From positions 1-64,000 of the IMG/VR virus record IMGVR_UViG_3300021963_000002: a stretch of 64,000 nucleotides of DNA, one strand, 5' to 3'. The stretch comes from a virus. The translations under genes and the position numbers were made by a program. The notes under the pieces are model-generated. The model made no database searches, was not told the origin of the DNA, and saw nothing but the letters and a program-made list of their open reading frames with translations. This document shows, in pieces, positions 6,198 through 13,052 of this stretch. Numbering within the stretch: position 1 is the stretch's first letter; each line of letters starts with the position of its first letter.

Positions 6198-8846
6198 GTG
6201 GATACAGGTCTTATGTTCGGTCCGAATCTGGCGGCCATTGAGCAGCTTCGGCGGGAGATGCTCCCTGCCGACTGGAAGTGGGTTCTCGTCAGAGGAAAGG
6301 CGGCGTTTGGCGCCGGCACCTCCAAGGATCCGCTGACGCCGGAGGAGGCGTTGAGCAAGTGGGATGCCCTGTCGCACCGTACTGGGATCGGTGTTGTGAC
6401 AGGTGATGCAAGCAACGGCTTGGTCGCAGTGGATATTGACGGCCCCTTGGCTGAGGAAGCGTTTAAGGAGCTGCTCGGTCAGCACTGGCCTGAAGTCGAA
6501 ACCCCAGGGACCATGTCCTGGCGAGGGCGGCCTGGGCGACGGCAACTGGTTTACAAGGTCCCAGACAGCCTGCGGCCACTGCTTTCAGCCTTCACCAAGG
6601 CCCAGATGGTGGAGGAGTTAAAGGGCACGGATGAGGAGGTGTGCATTCGATACAACGGCTGCTACTCCGTGATTCCCGGCTCCGAGCACCCGGATACCAA
6701 GCAGCCCTACGAATGGATTTCATACAACGACGGGAAGGTGGCACCGGCTCCTGGGTGGCTGGTCAACTTCCTGATGAAGGAGGCCAAGCCCAAGGAGGTT
6801 CACAGCTTCCTTCCCGCGTCATACCTGGAGAAGAGTGACGCCTCGACCGAGTTCACCAACCGGCAGATGCGCCGCCACTTCTTTATGGAAGGCGGTCTGC
6901 TGGAGAAGCTGATCGCACATGAGAGCGCCTTCGAAGCTCTCTATTACTCAGAGGTGTGGGAGGAAGGCTTCCAGCCGCTGAAGCCTGAGGGCGGAAATAG
7001 CGACGTGCTGGTGGGTGGCTGCCCTTTTCACGACAGCAACAGCGGCACCAGCTTTGCGCTCTGGCCGAACCTCAACTGGTACTGCCATAAGGAAGAGACG
7101 GGTGGTGATGCGCTGCAGTTGCTGCACTGCCTGAGGACTCGCGACATTCACGCCGGTGATCCGGCTGGCGCGACCTTGGAGAGCTATCTGGTCGAGATCG
7201 CTGAGGCTGTTGGGGTCAAGTACCCCGAAGACTTCCGGGAGGTGCAGAAGGTCCAGGAGGTCAAGAAGTACGACCCCATCGGTGGACCGTCGTTCTTGGT
7301 GGCGGCGAACAACATCATCGATCTGTTCCGCAACCCGGCGGAGCAGCGGCTGGAGCTGATGCAGCTCGCCCATGACTACGGCGTGCGGATGAGCCCGGAC
7401 GAGATCCTGCTGGCCCTGCAGGAGGACGTCGACTTCAAGACCAGTGGAACGCCCGTTGGACCTGACGATCGGCGGAAGCTGATCAAAGGGTCGGACTATT
7501 TGATCCCTGACCTGCTGAAGCGGCCCAACACGGTGCTGTTCCACGGCGACGGTGGATGCGGCAAGTCGTTGGCCTGCCAGGTGATCGCCAAACATGTGGG
7601 CCGGGGGCTGCCCTTCAAGATCCGGGGCGAGATGGTCCCGGTTTCAGCGGGAACGGTGCTCTGGTGCAACGCCGATCAGAGCCCAGAGATCCTGGAGGAG
7701 CAGTTCGAGGACCAGGGCATCCACAAGGACTCCTGGCTTCGGGTGTGGAACGGATTCCGCCTCAGCTACCGGAAGCGGTTGGTTGATGAGCTGAACCGCT
7801 ACCAACCCTCGCTGGTGGTGATCGACTCCCTCAGTGCGAGTCAGCCGACCATCGATGGCAACAAGCAGATCTCATCGGCAGGGCTGTACTGGCTGGAGAA
7901 CAACAACGGGCTGCTCTGGCCGGCGACCTGCTTCCTGATCATTCACCACAACAACAAGCAGGGTGGGTTCCGGGGGCATAGCTCCATCCGTGACGCCGTT
8001 TCGGAGACGTGGTCGATCCGCAAGCTCGACGACAGCGAGGTCCAGAGCGAGGAGTACGGCTCAGAGTCCTTCCGCAAGCGGGTGATCACCATCGGCAAGA
8101 GCCGGAACGGGCGCGAGGGGGACAAGCTCGTGACCTCCCTGAACGAGGACTTCACGATGGACCTGGAGGACTACACCCCGGTCCGCAGGGTCCGCCAGGG
8201 CGGCTCTGTGCCGGTGATCGACAAGGTGCTCGATCAGCTCCGGGAAGACACCGCTCAGGGTGTGCTGAGGACCCGCAAGGAGCTGGAGGCGCTGCTGATG
8301 CGGGGAACTGGTGACCGCGCTGTTGCCAAGAGCCTGGAGAGGCTCCGGAAGCGTGGGCTCATCCAGTCCTTTGATGCCGAGCACCAGCACCGCAGCGATG
8401 GGAAGCCTGAGAAGGTCTACGCGGCAATCACAGCGCTGAATACGGGATTAACGGGGGCCTCGCGGGGAGATATCAATGAAAGTGTGTCGCATTCGACAGA
8501 TCCCGCTTCAGCACTGGCTTCTGCGAATGCGACAACCAATGCGACAACCTCACCTGTCGCATTCGAAAGTGTTCATCCCGCTACCGAGTCTCATCTTTCT
8601 ACGGATGAGGTTGAAGAGGTGCACCCATCACCAATGCGACACCCTGATGCTGTCGCATTCGAAGAACCCAGTCAGGGCAATGCTTCTGCCGAATGCGACA
8701 GTTTGGTGGAGAGAGTAGGGGAGCCCACTTTTGAGGGGCACCTAGACCCCGAATCCGAGGCAGAAGGTGAACCTCCGACCTGGGAGGAGCTCATGGCCGA
8801 GTTCGATCCCACCGAAGAGCCACCGAGCTGGGAGGAGCTGATCTGA
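6198..8846 (+). CDS. Primase-helicase (prim-pol / zinc finger / RepA-type ATPase)
   Basis: The 882-residue protein appears to combine priming and unwinding. The N-terminal bifunctional primase-polymerase domain includes GIGVVTGD and VAVDIDG (D79, D81). A CHC-type zinc site is seen at C275-x2-H278 and C296-H297. A RepA/AAA-type helicase follows, with Walker A GDGGCGKS (450-457), Walker B LVVIDS (D543) and the sensor-like IIHHNNKQGGFRGHS. Beyond about residue 740 the protein becomes low-complexity, and there the DNA carries repeated GAATGCGACA elements. The start is GTG 6198; ATG 6213, preceded by AGGT, is an alternative. Confidence 0.85.
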   Translation: MDTGLMFGPNLAAIEQLRREMLPADWKWVLVRGKAAFGAGTSKDPLTPEEALSKWDALSHRTGIGVVTGDASNGLVAVDIDGPLAEEAFKELLGQHWPEVETPGTMSWRGRPGRRQLVYKVPDSLRPLLSAFTKAQMVEELKGTDEEVCIRYNGCYSVIPGSEHPDTKQPYEWISYNDGKVAPAPGWLVNFLMKEAKPKEVHSFLPASYLEKSDASTEFTNRQMRRHFFMEGGLLEKLIAHESAFEALYYSEVWEEGFQPLKPEGGNSDVLVGGCPFHDSNSGTSFALWPNLNWYCHKEETGGDALQLLHCLRTRDIHAGDPAGATLESYLVEIAEAVGVKYPEDFREVQKVQEVKKYDPIGGPSFLVAANNIIDLFRNPAEQRLELMQLAHDYGVRMSPDEILLALQEDVDFKTSGTPVGPDDRRKLIKGSDYLIPDLLKRPNTVLFHGDGGCGKSLACQVIAKHVGRGLPFKIRGEMVPVSAGTVLWCNADQSPEILEEQFEDQGIHKDSWLRVWNGFRLSYRKRLVDELNRYQPSLVVIDSLSASQPTIDGNKQISSAGLYWLENNNGLLWPATCFLIIHHNNKQGGFRGHSSIRDAVSETWSIRKLDDSEVQSEEYGSESFRKRVITIGKSRNGREGDKLVTSLNEDFTMDLEDYTPVRRVRQGGSVPVIDKVLDQLREDTAQGVLRTRKELEALLMRGTGDRAVAKSLERLRKRGLIQSFDAEHQHRSDGKPEKVYAAITALNTGLTGASRGDINESVSHSTDPASALASANATTNATTSPVAFESVHPATESHLSTDEVEEVHPSPMRHPDAVAFEEPSQGNASAECDSLVERVGEPTFEGHLDPESEAEGEPPTWEELMAEFDPTEEPPSWEELI
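8485..8700. repeat. Cluster of seven GAATGCGACA elements, possible origin iterons
   Basis: TGTCGCATTCG occurs at 8485-8495, 8555-8565 and 8651-8661. The inverse occurs at 8524-8534 and 8690-8700 (CGAATGCGACA), and with one change (AATGCGACA preceded by CC) at 8538-8546 and 8633-8641. They lie in the primase-helicase coding region but fall in all three codon phases, giving unrelated peptides (SHST, NATT, VAFE, MRHP, ECDS). The constraint is therefore on the DNA. Clustered repeats within a replication gene resemble phage origins such as lambda O. Confidence 0.8.
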
Positions 8847-9004
8847 CGCTTTATGCAAATAGTGCATGCTCCGGCCAATCCACAGCAGCGCTAGTACGCT
8901 TGTATTCCTTCTGGCGGCGCCCCCTATGGGCCAGTACTGGTTAAGACACGACGGGTTGCCATCCCAGAACGGACCGGATACATTGCTGTGGCTTGGTTAG
9001 TGGG

Positions 9005-9325
9005 ATGCCTATTACTTCAGAACCCGGGAGCTTTTTCGCTGAAACAGGCAGCGAGGGCTTGATCGTTGGCCTTTGGGGTGACGAGACCGGTGCAGTCACC
9101 TTGGCTCTGCTGGACGAGGCGCGTCCGGCGGGCGCTTTCTTCCTCATCAGCCCCTCCACCCTCCATGAGCTCGCAACCAACTTTCAAGCTTGTGACCACT
9201 GGCTCCGGGGTGAGGGCTGTGTTTCGGGAGCTGGCTGCCGCTCGTCTGTTGGCTGTGGATGTGGAGACAACCGGGCTAAATCCGATTGTCGACAAGTTGC
9301 TGCTGCTTCAGATCGGGCTGCCTGA
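9005..9325 (+). CDS. Possible small protein overlapping the polymerase start
   Basis: From ATG 9005 the frame encodes MPITSEPGSFFAETGSEGLI... and the first ~65 residues look like an ordinary globular protein (VGLWGDETGAVTLALLDEA). The last 54 codons lie inside the polymerase gene in another frame and become Cys/Arg/Ser-rich. It may be a real small gene with a long overlap or a decayed one. No family recognised. The remaining stretch 8847-9004 shows nothing else I can name. Confidence 0.35.
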   Translation: MPITSEPGSFFAETGSEGLIVGLWGDETGAVTLALLDEARPAGAFFLISPSTLHELATNFQACDHWLRGEGCVSGAGCRSSVGCGCGDNRAKSDCRQVAAASDRAA

Positions 9326-10991
9326 CATCGTCTATGTCTTTGACTGCCGGACACTGGGTGACGAGATTCGTTATCTAGCACCGGTTCTCAGCAAGAAGTC
9401 CATCTCCAAGCTTGGTCAGAACCTTGCTTTTGACTGGGGTTTCCTAGAAGCCAATGGACTTCCCTTGAGGGGACCCCTGCTCGACACGATGTTGGGCGCA
9501 AGGTTGATCAACCTCGGTTTGAGGCACAAAAATGACCTCGGCTCTCTGGTGCAGCGCTACTTGGCCCTTCGTCTGGAGGACAAGAAAGAGTTGCAAAAGA
9601 GCTTTATCGGGCATGAGGGGCCTTTCACTCAGGAACAGCTCGAATACGCAGCCCGCGATGTTGCCCTGCTGTTTCCGTTGTATGAAAAGCTCCGCTGGAA
9701 ACTGAAACAGGAGGAGCTGCACCACATCTTCAAGCTGGAGTGCCGGTGCCTTCCCGCTTTTGCGAGCATGACCTACAACGGTTTTCTGCTTGATGTTGAG
9801 CACTATGAGCAACTTTTGGTAGATAGGCGGACTGCGTGCGATGAGGTTGAGAAGGAGGTCGTGGCGCACTTCGAGGAGCTCGGCGTCCTCGACCAGTACA
9901 AAAACCCAGAAACAGGGGAGGTGATGATCCACCCCGCCTCTCACGGCAGGGGGAAGAACAAGATCAAGGGGTTCAACCTCCGATCCCCTTCCCAGCTCGC
10001 CCCAGTCCTGAAAGCGGGAGGGGTCCCAGTAACGGGAAGCCTTGATCAGAACGTCCTGGCATTCCTGGCTCCGGATTACCCGATTGTTCGCCAGTACCTC
10101 CGCTACAAGCACGCGGCGACTGAGTGCTCTCAGATCGAGAAGCTGATCGGGCATGCCATGGACTATCCCGACCACCGTATTCGTGCTTCCTACCGACAAC
10201 TGGGTACAGACACCGGGCGCGCATCGTGCTCAGGTCCCAACCTTCAGCAGGTAAACCGCAGCAAGGAGCATCGGCAGGGTTTCCGCGCCGCGCCTGGTCA
10301 CAAGCTGGTGATCGCTGACTACTCCCAACTAGAGCTGCGGATTGCTGCAGAGTGCAGCGGTGAGGAGCGCATGGCTCAGGCGTATCGCGAGGACGCCGAC
10401 CTTCACCTCCGCACGGCGTCTCTCATGCTGAACAAGCCTGAGGAAGACATTGACAAGGCTGCCAGAACCTCAGCGAAGATCATTAACTTCGGTGCCCTCT
10501 ATGGCGCGGGTGCCAAAACAATTCAGAAGCAAGCCGTCGCCCAGTACGGCGTTGATATGCCGTTGAGGGAGGCGGAGGAGAAGCTTTCACAGTGGCGGAA
10601 GGCATATCCCCAGCTCATTGGCTGGCAGAAGACTCAGGGCAACCGGGCGGAGTTGAACGTCAAAACGCTGATGGGCCGGCGCCGGTTGCTCGTTCCTGGT
10701 GAGACAGACCGCTTCACCGTCAGGCTCAACACCCAGGTGCAGGGCACCGGTGGTGATTGCATGAAGGCTGCGCTAGCCATGCTCTGGGAGACCTATTTAG
10801 AGCCCAATCCCGAGATCAAACTCGTCGCTTGTGTGCACGACGAGACGGTCCTCGAAGTACCTGATGATCGCGTTGAGGAGGCGATGGAAACCCTTAAGCA
10901 CTGCATGGAGGCAGCGGCTTATGAGGTGTGCATCACCAACGTCCCCATCGTGGCGGAGCCCGGATATGGAGACGATTGGTCGGCTAAGTAG
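9165..10991 (+). CDS. Family A DNA polymerase (PolA-like) with 3'-5' exonuclease
   Basis: The 608-residue replicative polymerase lacks the 5'-3' exonuclease of bacterial Pol I, as usual in phages. Proofreading residues are LAVDVETTG (D32, E34), LGQNLAFDW and EYAARDV. Polymerase motif A is DYSQLELR (385-392), motif B is RTSAKIINFGALYG, and motif C is VHDE (557-560). The residue equivalent to E. coli F762 is Phe (in NFG). ATG 9165 is chosen because it leaves a normal ~28-residue lead before the exonuclease core; codons further upstream would add a low-complexity Arg/Ser segment. Confidence 0.93.
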   Translation: MSSQPTFKLVTTGSGVRAVFRELAAARLLAVDVETTGLNPIVDKLLLLQIGLPDIVYVFDCRTLGDEIRYLAPVLSKKSISKLGQNLAFDWGFLEANGLPLRGPLLDTMLGARLINLGLRHKNDLGSLVQRYLALRLEDKKELQKSFIGHEGPFTQEQLEYAARDVALLFPLYEKLRWKLKQEELHHIFKLECRCLPAFASMTYNGFLLDVEHYEQLLVDRRTACDEVEKEVVAHFEELGVLDQYKNPETGEVMIHPASHGRGKNKIKGFNLRSPSQLAPVLKAGGVPVTGSLDQNVLAFLAPDYPIVRQYLRYKHAATECSQIEKLIGHAMDYPDHRIRASYRQLGTDTGRASCSGPNLQQVNRSKEHRQGFRAAPGHKLVIADYSQLELRIAAECSGEERMAQAYREDADLHLRTASLMLNKPEEDIDKAARTSAKIINFGALYGAGAKTIQKQAVAQYGVDMPLREAEEKLSQWRKAYPQLIGWQKTQGNRAELNVKTLMGRRRLLVPGETDRFTVRLNTQVQGTGGDCMKAALAMLWETYLEPNPEIKLVACVHDETVLEVPDDRVEEAMETLKHCMEAAAYEVCITNVPIVAEPGYGDDWSAK

Positions 10992-11021
10992 AGCTATCCT
11001 TGTCCCGACAGGGATGTCTCT

Positions 11022-11198
11022 GTGAGTCGTGAGGAGCTCAAGCAAAGGCTGGACGCCGTTGTGGAGCAGCTCCCGCTCGGCTTGCTGCACCGGCTGATTG
11101 AGGACGCGCACTACTTCCTCGATTGGTATCACTCCAAACGACAGCTCCGGAGGCAATACCGGGGCAAGAAAATCCATCGCTACCGCCGCTTTGATTGA
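11022..11198 (+). CDS. 58-residue basic protein between polymerase and dcd
   Basis: GTG 11022 is preceded by CAGGGATG at a suitable distance. The product starts SREELKQRLDAVVEQLP and ends in a strongly basic tail with KRQLRRQYRGKKIHRYRR. It overlaps the inferred start of the dCTP deaminase gene by 8 bases, which would couple their translation and explain why dcd has no ribosome site of its own. The mixed helical and basic character suggests nucleic acid or polymerase contact, but this is inference. Confidence 0.65.
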   Translation: MSREELKQRLDAVVEQLPLGLLHRLIEDAHYFLDWYHSKRQLRRQYRGKKIHRYRRFD

Positions 11199-11697
11199 CC
11201 GTCGTATTGCTGAACTTGGGGCTGCTGGCATGGTCCGGCCCTTCATCCAGGAGTGTGTTCAGCCCTGCAGCTATGACGTGCACCTCGGCACCAATGCTGT
11301 GCTCGAAACGGAGGAAGGTTTTCGGCCCGTGTCGCTGGCTGACTACTCACCAGAAAAGCCCTACTTCATTGGGCCAGGTGACTTCATGCTGGGAGAGACC
11401 GTCGAATACCTGGCGATCCCCCACAACGTGGAGGCTCATCTGCATCTCGTTAGCAGCAGAGCGCGGGAAGGACTGAACCACTCGCTGGCCGGGTTGATCG
11501 ACTGCGGGTTTGAGGGGCGGATTACTTTGGAGATTAAGAATATATTGAAATTTGGCTATATCCCTCTCTATCCAGGTCTTCGTATCGCTCAGTTGACCTT
11601 CTTCGAGTACAAGGACGACGCTAAAAAGCCTTACAAGGGGCGATATTTTGGGGATACAGGCGTATCTCTCGCCAAGGATGGGAAGGATGTTTTATGA
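11191..11697 (+). CDS. dcd: dCTP deaminase
   Basis: The enzyme turns dCTP into dUTP, the precursor of dUMP for ThyX. Family blocks are visible: IQECVQPCSYDVHLG near the start, HLVSSRAREGL (the S-R...R active-site segment), SLAGLIDCGFEGRITLEIKN and GLRIAQLTFFEY. The frame stays open upstream, but TTG 11191 gives the typical short lead (LIDRRIAELG) and overlaps the upstream 58-residue gene; an earlier start would only add that gene's shadow. Length of 168 residues is slightly short of bacterial Dcd (about 190). Confidence 0.9.
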   Translation: MIDRRIAELGAAGMVRPFIQECVQPCSYDVHLGTNAVLETEEGFRPVSLADYSPEKPYFIGPGDFMLGETVEYLAIPHNVEAHLHLVSSRAREGLNHSLAGLIDCGFEGRITLEIKNILKFGYIPLYPGLRIAQLTFFEYKDDAKKPYKGRYFGDTGVSLAKDGKDVL

Positions 11698-11851
11698 CTT
11701 CCGTGGTGTAAGGATTTACGAGGTCGGCTTCCCTGTGGGGGACGATGCCGCCTGGTTTTGCGTCATCGATGACAGCCGCCACTATTTCAGGACTCTGACT
11801 GCTGCGAAGGCGTATTTGGCTCAGCAGTACCCTGAGGACCCTCGTCGCTAG
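11687..11851 (+). CDS. Small hypothetical protein downstream of dcd
   Basis: ATG 11687 overlaps the dcd stop by 11 bases and is preceded by a GGAAGG ribosome site. The 54 residues (MFYDFRGVRIYEVGFPVGDD..., ending LTAAKAYLAQQYPED) suggest a beta-sheet followed by a helix. No family recognised. It converges with and overlaps the AbrB-like gene on the other strand (11787-11996) by 65 bases. Confidence 0.6.
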   Translation: MFYDFRGVRIYEVGFPVGDDAAWFCVIDDSRHYFRTLTAAKAYLAQQYPEDPRR

Positions 11852-11996
11852 CAGCGGTGAGGCTGATGCTGCCGTCCTCCCTGACATCCCACTGCAGGAC
11901 GGTCCCTTCCGACCAGCCCATCTTCTCAATCAAGTCTTCTGGAAAGGTAATGACTCCGTCTTCATCGACGGGTAGTACCCAACTCTGTTCAGCCAT
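11787..11996 (-). CDS. AbrB/MazE-like swapped-hairpin protein
   Basis: Sixty-nine residues, with the core SWVLPVDEDGVITFPEDLIEKMGWSEGTVLQWDVREDG read across two lines as the beta-strand/helix plan of AbrB- or MazE-type DNA-binding proteins: 'V..DG.I.FPEDL....GW.EG..L.W'. Similar short proteins are common in cyanophages. These normally act as dimeric regulators or antitoxins; no toxin gene is seen beside it. Its start overlaps the preceding leftward gene by 8 bases. Confidence 0.65.
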   Translation of the reverse strand: MAEQSWVLPVDEDGVITFPEDLIEKMGWSEGTVLQWDVREDGSISLTAASDEGPQGTAEPNTPSQQSES

Positions 11997-12195
11997 CTTG
12001 TTCCTGATTGTCTAGGTAGCTTTCTAGCAGTCGTGTGAATAGGCTGTTGTCCTGCTCAATTGCTCGACAGAGATCTGCGTAAGGAGAGTCTTCATCCCAG
12101 TCAAGGGTCACGAGCCCGCTCTCTTCGTCGAAGCTAATGGACAATCCATCTACCTTCTCTTCACCGGATCCGCACGGTGAATTGCTGTTTCTCAT
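11989..12195 (-). CDS. Small acidic hypothetical protein upstream of the AbrB-like gene
   Basis: Sixty-eight residues, strongly acidic: LSISFDEESGLVTLDWDEDS, then a C-terminal helix LFTRLLESYLDNQEQDG. It is co-oriented with and overlaps the AbrB-like gene by 8 bases, so the two form a pair. The acidic surface could mimic DNA or hold a partner protein, but nothing in the sequence proves it. No family recognised. Confidence 0.6.
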   Translation of the reverse strand: MRNSNSPCGSGEEKVDGLSISFDEESGLVTLDWDEDSPYADLCRAIEQDNSLFTRLLESYLDNQEQDG

Positions 12196-12281
12196 CAGAC
12201 TTTTACAGCGGCCTAATTTAAGCCAAGGGGCTAAATCTTTAATTACGCTTCAGATTATGAAAATCGAAGAGCAGCTTCGGG

Positions 12282-12452
12282 CTAGTCAGCCTTGAGGTTG
12301 GCGCCGCGATAGTTCACGGCGTACTTCTCTTCGTTCCAACGCTGCAAGAACAGGTCGGCCATCCAGCAGGCACCGCAGTAAGCGCGTTCACCATCGGGGA
12401 ATGTGACCCGGTAATAGACGGTGCCGAGGTGGTCGAAGAGCTGCTCGATCAC
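12282..12452 (-). CDS. 56-residue hypothetical protein with C-x2-C
   Basis: The frame reads leftward from GTG 12452, the only start codon after an upstream TAG, to TAG at 12282. The product IEQLFDHLGTVYYRVTFPDG..., then AYCGACWMADLFLQRW, has good codon structure. The single CGAC pair may bind metal or be redox active. It belongs to the small leftward island 11787-12452. No family recognised. Confidence 0.6.
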   Translation of the reverse strand: MIEQLFDHLGTVYYRVTFPDGERAYCGACWMADLFLQRWNEEKYAVNYRGANLKAD

Positions 12453-12540
12453 AGCGCTGAAGCTTGTCTTGTCATCCTAACGGGAATGCCTAGCGTCCCC
12501 ATCCAGATGAGGCTATGCTGCGAAAACCCGGTCTCCGGAC
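12453..12540. promoter_or_regulatory. Divergent spacer upstream of the RNR operon
   Basis: These 88 bases separate the leftward gene 12282-12452 from the rightward operon starting at 12541. Promoters for both directions are expected here, but I cannot point to convincing -35/-10 pairs or to a strong ribosome site before ATG 12541. Confidence 0.35.
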
Positions 12541-12831
12541 ATGGCTCTCATCCAGGATCAAGGCAACGAGACGCTTTGGCATGACGCCTTTGCGCGCAAT
12601 CTGGATCGGTACTCGGACCTGTGGATGTTTGTCGACAGGCACTTCAAGGAAGAGGTCCGCGTCACGCTTCCCCTCGACGTTCTGCGCCGCGTTGTTGATG
12701 ACTTGATCTGGGAGACCAACGACGAGATCAGGGAGCTGAGCAAGACCGGAGTCGATGACTCTGGCTCTGATATCGCCAAGGCTCTGATGGAAGCCGTTGA
12801 GCTCTTCGATGGGGTGGGTGTCGGCGAATGA
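12541..12831 (+). CDS. Hypothetical helical protein, first gene of the RNR operon
   Basis: Ninety-six residues, mostly helical and acidic (DRYSDLWMFVDRHFKEEVRV, then DDLIWETNDEIRELSK). Its stop overlaps the start of the membrane protein gene by 4 bases (ATGA), and that gene in turn overlaps nrdJ the same way, so the three are one translational unit. No family recognised; co-expression with ribonucleotide reductase is the only clue. Confidence 0.7.
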   Translation: MALIQDQGNETLWHDAFARNLDRYSDLWMFVDRHFKEEVRVTLPLDVLRRVVDDLIWETNDEIRELSKTGVDDSGSDIAKALMEAVELFDGVGVGE

Positions 12832-13052
12832 CCCAGTCCGTCTTTAGGGACGTGCTCGCCACCAAGCAAGAACTCAAGGACCTGCATTCGGTCTGCTGTG
12901 TATTTGCAGCGCTTGTCTTTCTTGTCTTCGGTATTCGGGCTGGTCTCGCAGCGCTGTTCGCTTGGGGTATCTGCTCAATCTGGAGCTCCCTGCCTTTTTG
13001 GCCAGTCGCTGGCTTGTTTTTTGTTGTCTCTTTTCTAATTCCGCAACGATGA
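12828..13052 (+). CDS. Small two-span membrane protein
   Basis: Seventy-four residues with a charged N-terminus (MTQSVFRDVLATKQELKDLH) followed by two hydrophobic stretches at about residues 22-43 and 53-71, and a basic end (PQR). It is locked between two genes by ATGA overlaps, the second with nrdJ. No function can be assigned; small membrane proteins of this kind are frequent in phage early operons. Confidence 0.7.
   Translation: MTQSVFRDVLATKQELKDLHSVCCVFAALVFLVFGIRAGLAALFAWGICSIWSSLPFWPVAGLFFVVSFLIPQR

Noticed and set aside
7594-8314. Several plus-strand Arg/Gly/Pro-rich frames inside the primase-helicase gene
   Set aside because: They are alternate-frame shadows; Walker A and B and the zinc site confirm the main frame.
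8850-8990. Possible tRNA or structured RNA between primase-helicase and polymerase
   Set aside because: There is no T-loop TTCGA motif or cloverleaf pairing; only short palindromes such as ATGCA-AATAG-TGCAT.
11787-12195. AbrB-like gene and its acidic partner as a toxin-antitoxin module
   Set aside because: The partner is a small acidic protein with no recognisable toxin motif, and AbrB-like orphans are common in cyanophages.
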